Source of the DNA: Chloroflexota bacterium
Lineage (GTDB): Bacteria; Chloroflexota; Dehalococcoidia; Lucifugimonadales; Australimonadaceae
Assembly (NCBI GenBank): GCA_022561985.1
Contig: JADFQE010000014.1
Coordinates: 1-34,023 of the forward strand
DNA: 34,023 nucleotides
Reading direction: 5' to 3'
Position 1 is the first letter of the stretch. Every line of letters starts with the position of its first letter. Both the position numbers and the translations under genes were made by a program. This document shows positions 29,829-34,023 of the stretch, piece by piece. The notes beneath the pieces were generated by a model. The model was given only the letters and a program-made list of their open reading frames with translations, did no database searches and was not told the DNA's origin.

Positions 29829-30125
29829 GGGTTGGTGGATCGGAATCGGCGCATTACGCATTACATTGTAGGTACGAATGTTACTAATAATCAACATTAA
29901 TGATGGTCACGTATCGATCGATGGAGGGCCTTCGGGCGCTTTATCCAACATAGCCGCCTTCTGCATCTTTGCGCTGTCACATGAAGTCAGCGACGGAAGA
30001 TGTACGTATCGATACCAGTAGAGATACTAAAAATATCATCCGGGGTGAGTCCGAGGGCTACCCGGCCCGGCAGACGAGGCGAGGTGCACGACGATCCCCT
30101 GCGGTTGACGAATGATGACCGTAAA

Positions 30126-30138
30126 GTCACACTGTGAC
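30126..30138. promoter_or_regulatory. candidate operator palindrome upstream of XRE gene
   Basis: GTCACA-C-TGTGAC, 68 bp before the XRE start. Confidence 0.45.
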
Positions 30139-30206
30139 GTACCGAGTGACCAGAGCATTCGGGGCGCGCCTGCACCGGCGCCCGGTGGGAGTTAGGGGGC
30201 CAACCG

Positions 30207-30653
30207 ATGCTGAGAGCAATGAACACCGCGACGTTGGGGCTGCGCATCCGAGAGCTGCGCCGATCGAGACGCCTGACTCACGCGATGCTGGCCGAGAAGG
30301 TCGGGATCAGCCGTAGCTACGTCACTCGGCTGGAGTCAGGCCGGATCGACCTGCCGAGTAAGCGGGTCCTGTGGTCGCTCGCCAAGACACTTTCCGTCAC
30401 GACCGGCGACCTCCTGGCCGCCGCCGGATATCTGCCATCCTGGGAGCAGGTGAACACGCTCTCCGGGATCGAGATCGCCTTCATGTACGTCGCGACGCTC
30501 CCCGAGGACACCCAGCGCGAAGTGCTCGACTTCGTAGCCAGGATCTCTCTGTATCACGATCAGCGACTCCGCGAGCAGGACACCGGAAGGAGCTTGGATC
30601 ATCCCGCGGAGAGCGCCGACCATGCCGAGGATGCGGTCTCCATTCCTTCTTGA
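30207..30653 (+). CDS. XRE family helix-turn-helix regulator
   Basis: LGLRIRELRRSRRLTHAMLAEKVGISRSYVTRLESGRIDLPSKRVLWSLAKTLSVTTGDLLAAAGYLP. Confidence 0.9.
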   Translation: MLRAMNTATLGLRIRELRRSRRLTHAMLAEKVGISRSYVTRLESGRIDLPSKRVLWSLAKTLSVTTGDLLAAAGYLPSWEQVNTLSGIEIAFMYVATLPEDTQREVLDFVARISLYHDQRLREQDTGRSLDHPAESADHAEDAVSIPS

Positions 30654-30687
30654 GCCCCAGTCTCCGTCGCAGGGATGACTGCAGGGC

Positions 30688-32793
30688 ATGTACAGAGGCC
30701 TGCGGCCCGCACGCAGCAGCCGTTCCTGCGACAACCGCCACTTTGGCTTCGGGCCGCCGCGTGCTAGCGTGGCCCAGCGCGGCCGAGCTTGCACGCGCGC
30801 CACGTTCCATGAGTCGACCGCTATCGCCAGCACCACTGCATCTCCCGTCGATACCTACCGCGGCCTGCTGAGCCGCTACTTCGGCTTCAGCGAGTTCCGC
30901 GACGGCCAGGAGCGCGTGCTGGGCGTGCTCGCCCACGACGACGTCCTCGCGGTCATGCCGACAGGCAGCGGCAAGAGCATGTGCTACGTCCTCCCGGCGC
31001 TCGCCGCCGGCCGCACCCTCGTCGTCTCGCCGCTGATCGCACTCATGCAGGACCAGGTGGAGTCCCTCACGGCCGCGGGCGTCCCGGCAGGCTTCATCAA
31101 CTCGAACCTCGACCGTGCGGCGCAGAACCGGAACTATCTCGACTTCGTGGGGGGGCGGCTCAAGCTCCTCTACGTCGCGCCGGAGCGCTTCGCCAACGAC
31201 CGCTTCGTCGCGGGGCTCCGGGAGGCGGGCGTCAACCTGCTCGCCATCGACGAGGCGCACTGCATGTCGGAGTGGGGGCATGACTTCAGGCCCGACTACC
31301 TCACCCTCGGCTCGGTCCGTGAGCGCCTCGGCTCCCCCCGGACCCTGGCGCTCACCGCCACCGCGGACCCGGCCGTCCAGCGCGACATCGCCCGGCTGCT
31401 CGGCATCACCGCCGCGCCGGTCGTCACCTCGGTGGACCGCCCGAACCTCAAGCTCGCCGTCGTCCGCGCCGGTGGCCCCGCCCAGGCCAGGGCGTGGCTG
31501 CTCCGGTACGTTGGCGAGCGGCCGGGGCAGCCGGGCATCGTCTACGTCAGGACGCGCCGGGCCGTCGATGAGGTCGCGGCTGCGCTGTGCGAGGCGGGGG
31601 TCGCCGCCGCCGGCTACCACGCGGGCATGCCCGCCGAGGAGCGCTCGCTGACGCAGCGGCGGTTCACGCTGGACGAGGTGGCGGTCATCGTCGCCACCAA
31701 CGCCTTCGGGCTGGGCGTGGACAAGCCGGATATCCGTTTCGTGGTGCACATGAACATGCCCGGGCGCATCGAGTCCTACTACCAGGAGGCAGGGCGGGCG
31801 GGGAGGGACGGCGACCCCGCCGAGTGCACGCTCCTGTACGACCCGCGGGACGAGCAGGCCCAGCAGTACTTCATCGAGCGCTCGCACCCCAACGAGGAGC
31901 GGTTCCGGACGATCTGGGCCCAGCTCGTGGACGATGCCGCGGAGAGCGGCGGCGCCCCGGTCCGCCGCAATGGGCCCCCGGCCGAGGAGGAGGGCTACGC
32001 CACCGGCATCGCCGCTCTGCGGGAGGCCGGCCTCATCGACCCGGCTGGGAGGCTGACGTCGGACGACCCGGATGCGCCCCTGGACCTCGCGCCGGTCCGG
32101 GCGCACCAGCGCTACGCGGAGGACCGGCTCGCCCGCATGGTCGACTACGCCGAGTCCGGCCGCTGCCGGCACCTGCTGATCCTGGACTACTTCGGCGAGC
32201 CGGCGCCCGAGCGGTGCGAGAGTTGCGACAACTGTCTGGGTGAGGCTGCGCCCACGGGGGCCGCCGCCGACGCGGGACTGCGGGAGATCATCGCCACGCT
32301 GCGCGACGAGCTGGCGTCGCGCTACGGCCGCGAGCCGGCCGACATCATGGGGCCGCGCACCGTGCGCGAGCTCGCCACCTACCGGCCCCACGACCGCGGC
32401 GAGCTCCTCGAAACCTGGGGCATCGGCGGGGTCAAGCTCGACTGGTTCGGCCGCGAAGTGCTGCGGGCCATCGGCGAGTGGGAGGAGGCGAACCCGGACG
32501 CCCCGGCGCGTCCAGAGCGCCCCGTACCCACGGGGCGGCGGCAGGTGCGGCTCGTCGAGGCCGAGGAGCGCCCCGTGGACGAAGCGCTGTACCGGCGGCT
32601 CACCGAATGGCGGATCGAGCGCGCGCGGAGGGACGGCGTCCCCGCCTACGTGGTCTTCTCGAACAAGACGCTGCGCGAGATCGCCGCGCTCCGCCCGAGC
32701 GATACCCACGCGCTCTCCGGCGTGTGGGGCGTGGGCAGCTCGCGCGTCGCCCGCTACGGCGACGAGGTGCTCGCCGTGCTGAACGCCGTCTGA
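30688..32793 (+). CDS. recQ: RecQ family ATP-dependent DNA helicase
   Basis: FSEFRDGQERVLGVLAHDDVLAVMPTGSGKSMCYVLPAL...LLAIDEAHCMSEWGHDFRPDY...ALTATADPAVQRDI...VATNAFGLGVDKPDIRFVVHMNMPGRIESYYQEAGRAGRDGDPAECTLLY...CESCDNCLG, with C-terminal HRDC. Exact start uncertain; the first ~55 codons may be non-coding. Confidence 0.94.
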   Translation: MYRGLRPARSSRSCDNRHFGFGPPRASVAQRGRACTRATFHESTAIASTTASPVDTYRGLLSRYFGFSEFRDGQERVLGVLAHDDVLAVMPTGSGKSMCYVLPALAAGRTLVVSPLIALMQDQVESLTAAGVPAGFINSNLDRAAQNRNYLDFVGGRLKLLYVAPERFANDRFVAGLREAGVNLLAIDEAHCMSEWGHDFRPDYLTLGSVRERLGSPRTLALTATADPAVQRDIARLLGITAAPVVTSVDRPNLKLAVVRAGGPAQARAWLLRYVGERPGQPGIVYVRTRRAVDEVAAALCEAGVAAAGYHAGMPAEERSLTQRRFTLDEVAVIVATNAFGLGVDKPDIRFVVHMNMPGRIESYYQEAGRAGRDGDPAECTLLYDPRDEQAQQYFIERSHPNEERFRTIWAQLVDDAAESGGAPVRRNGPPAEEEGYATGIAALREAGLIDPAGRLTSDDPDAPLDLAPVRAHQRYAEDRLARMVDYAESGRCRHLLILDYFGEPAPERCESCDNCLGEAAPTGAAADAGLREIIATLRDELASRYGREPADIMGPRTVRELATYRPHDRGELLETWGIGGVKLDWFGREVLRAIGEWEEANPDAPARPERPVPTGRRQVRLVEAEERPVDEALYRRLTEWRIERARRDGVPAYVVFSNKTLREIAALRPSDTHALSGVWGVGSSRVARYGDEVLAVLNAV

Positions 32794-32877
32794 CGGCGGG
32801 CGGGGCCCGTGCCGCCGCGCCCGCGGGCTGGGGTACACTGCACCGCACCGGCAGCAGATCGGCCGGAGGAGTACCGA

Positions 32878-32979
32878 TGCGCACCCAGGAGATGAACGAC
32901 CGGCTCACCAGGGTTGGCACATCGGACGTCGAAGCCCTGCTCTCGGGAGATGGCGCCCAGCTGCCCGAGTGGAGCTGAC
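32878..32979 (+). CDS. 33-aa ORF with good RBS, resembling the extreme N-terminus of Rieske phthalate-dioxygenase-type proteins
   Basis: CGGAGGAGTACCG-ATG; MRTQEMNDRLTRVGTSDVEALLSGDGAQLPEWS*; compare MLSLQDNELLTRTGADSSMG of the Rieske gene in this window. Confidence 0.35.
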
Positions 32980-32987
32980 TCCGGCGC

Positions 32988-33464
32988 ATGGTCCACGCGA
33001 TCCACTTGACCGTCAACGGCACGGAGCACGCACGCGAGGTTGAGCCTCGGCTGCTCCTCGTTCACTTCCTGCGTGACGTCCTGGAGCTCACCGGCACGCA
33101 CATCGGCTGCGACACCTCCCAGTGCGGCGCGTGCACCGTGCTCGTGGACGGCGCCGCCGTGAAGTCGTGCACGCAGCTCGCGGTCCAGGCCGACGGCGCC
33201 GACGTGCTGACCATCGAAGGCCTCGCAGGGGGCGGGCCGCTGCACCCGATCCAGGAGGCGTTCTGGGAGAAGCACGGCCTCCAGTGCGGCTTCTGCACGC
33301 CGGGCATGGTCATGACGCTCCTCCAGGTGCTTGAGCGCAACCCCGACCCGAGCGAGCACGAGGTGCGCACCGGCATCGCCGGGAACCTCTGCCGGTGCAC
33401 CGGCTACGAGAACATCGTCGAGGCGGCGCTGTTCGCCGCGGCGGCGATGCGGGGGCCCGCATGA
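32988..33464 (+). CDS. (2Fe-2S)-binding protein, small subunit of CO/xanthine dehydrogenase-type molybdenum hydroxylase
   Basis: LTVNGTEHAREVEPRLLLVHFLRDVLELTGTHIGCDTSQCGACTVLVDGAAVKSCTQLAVQADG...LQCGFCTPGMVMTLLQVL...GNLCRCTGYENIVEAA. Confidence 0.96.
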   Translation: MVHAIHLTVNGTEHAREVEPRLLLVHFLRDVLELTGTHIGCDTSQCGACTVLVDGAAVKSCTQLAVQADGADVLTIEGLAGGGPLHPIQEAFWEKHGLQCGFCTPGMVMTLLQVLERNPDPSEHEVRTGIAGNLCRCTGYENIVEAALFAAAAMRGPA

Positions 33465-34023
33465 TCCCAGCCGCCTTCGACTACGCGGCCCCGGCCACCG
33501 TGCGGGAGGCCGTCGGCCTGCTCCGGGGGCGGGCGGGGGACGCGCGGCCGCTGGCGGGCGGCCAGAGCCTCATCCCGATGATGCGGCTGCGGCTCGTGAA
33601 TCCGGCCCTCGTCGTCGACCTCGCCCGCATCCGGGACCTGGCGTACGTGCGCGAGCACGACGGCGGTCTCGCCATCGGCGCGATGACCACGTACCGGGCG
33701 ATCGAGACCTCGACGCTCGTGCGCGAGCGCTTCCCGCTGCTCGCGGAGGTCGCCGGGCAGGTCGCGGACCTTCAGGTACGCAACCGCGGGACCATCGGTG
33801 GCGCCCTCGCCCACGCCGACCCATCGGCGGACCTGCCCGCCCTCATGGTCGCGGCCGAGGCCCGGATCGCCACCGCCGGAGGCCGGCGGGCCCGGAGCAT
33901 CGCCGCGAGCCGCTTCTTCGTCGACGCCTTCACGACGGCGCTCGGCGAGACCGAGATCATCACCGAGGTCCGCCTCCCGGCGCATCTGAGAACTGCGGGA
34001 GGAGCGCGTGTGGGAGGGGCGTA
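33461..34023 (+). CDS. FAD-binding medium subunit of molybdenum hydroxylase (CoxM-like), 3' truncated by window edge
   Basis: MIPAAFDYAAPATVREAVGLLRGRAGDARPLAGGQSLIPMMRLRLVNPALVVDLARIRDLAY...VRNRGTIGGALAHADPSADLPALM; ATG overlaps the upstream stop by 4 bp; frame open to the end. Confidence 0.93.
   Translation, partial: MIPAAFDYAAPATVREAVGLLRGRAGDARPLAGGQSLIPMMRLRLVNPALVVDLARIRDLAYVREHDGGLAIGAMTTYRAIETSTLVRERFPLLAEVAGQVADLQVRNRGTIGGALAHADPSADLPALMVAAEARIATAGGRRARSIAASRFFVDAFTTALGETEIITEVRLPAHLRTAGGARVGGA

Noticed and set aside
30481-32838. 785-aa minus-strand ORF opposite recQ
   Set aside because: Antisense shadow of a clear RecQ gene in high-GC DNA; low-complexity Arg/Gly/Pro-rich translation without domains.

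Overview
This is a high-GC bacterial window with dense, mostly operonic protein-coding content. The gene families would fit Chloroflexota/Dehalococcoidia-like or similar metagenomic material, but taxonomy is not demonstrated. I saw no rRNA, convincing tRNA, CRISPR array, transposase or phage module. Blocks, left to right: (1) a 5'-truncated ABC solute-binding lipoprotein, an RraA-like protein and a DUF6282-like protein; (2) a minus-strand chemosensory locus with a soluble globin-coupled methyl-accepting protein, a small coiled-coil companion, a frame-disrupted CheW remnant and two tandem paralogous small proteins with a shared CX6C motif, separated by two related structured intergenic elements; (3) NfeD protease, slipin, an LppX/LprG-like lipoprotein and an MFS exporter; (4) a minus-strand sugar-phosphate operon (transketolase, Pgi-like isomerase, HAD phosphatase, zwf) and a YjeF-N epimerase; (5) a catabolic set (OCD family, cupin, Rieske oxygenase, MDR quinone reductase, a pair of half-permeases, DNRLRE lipoprotein, isochorismatase, dihydroxyphthalate-decarboxylase-like SBP-fold protein, cupin-like protein); (6) an SGNH-like protein with a Cys in the nucleophile position, an SpsF-like cytidylyltransferase, an AT-richer intergenic region, an XRE regulator and RecQ; (7) the start of a CoxS/CoxM molybdenum hydroxylase operon running off the right edge. 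The best candidate for something undescribed is the 3.0-6.8 kb globin-coupled chemosensory locus with its paralogous CX6C proteins and duplicated hairpin elements. Three loci show apparent frameshifts, so assembly indels must be excluded before any are called biological.
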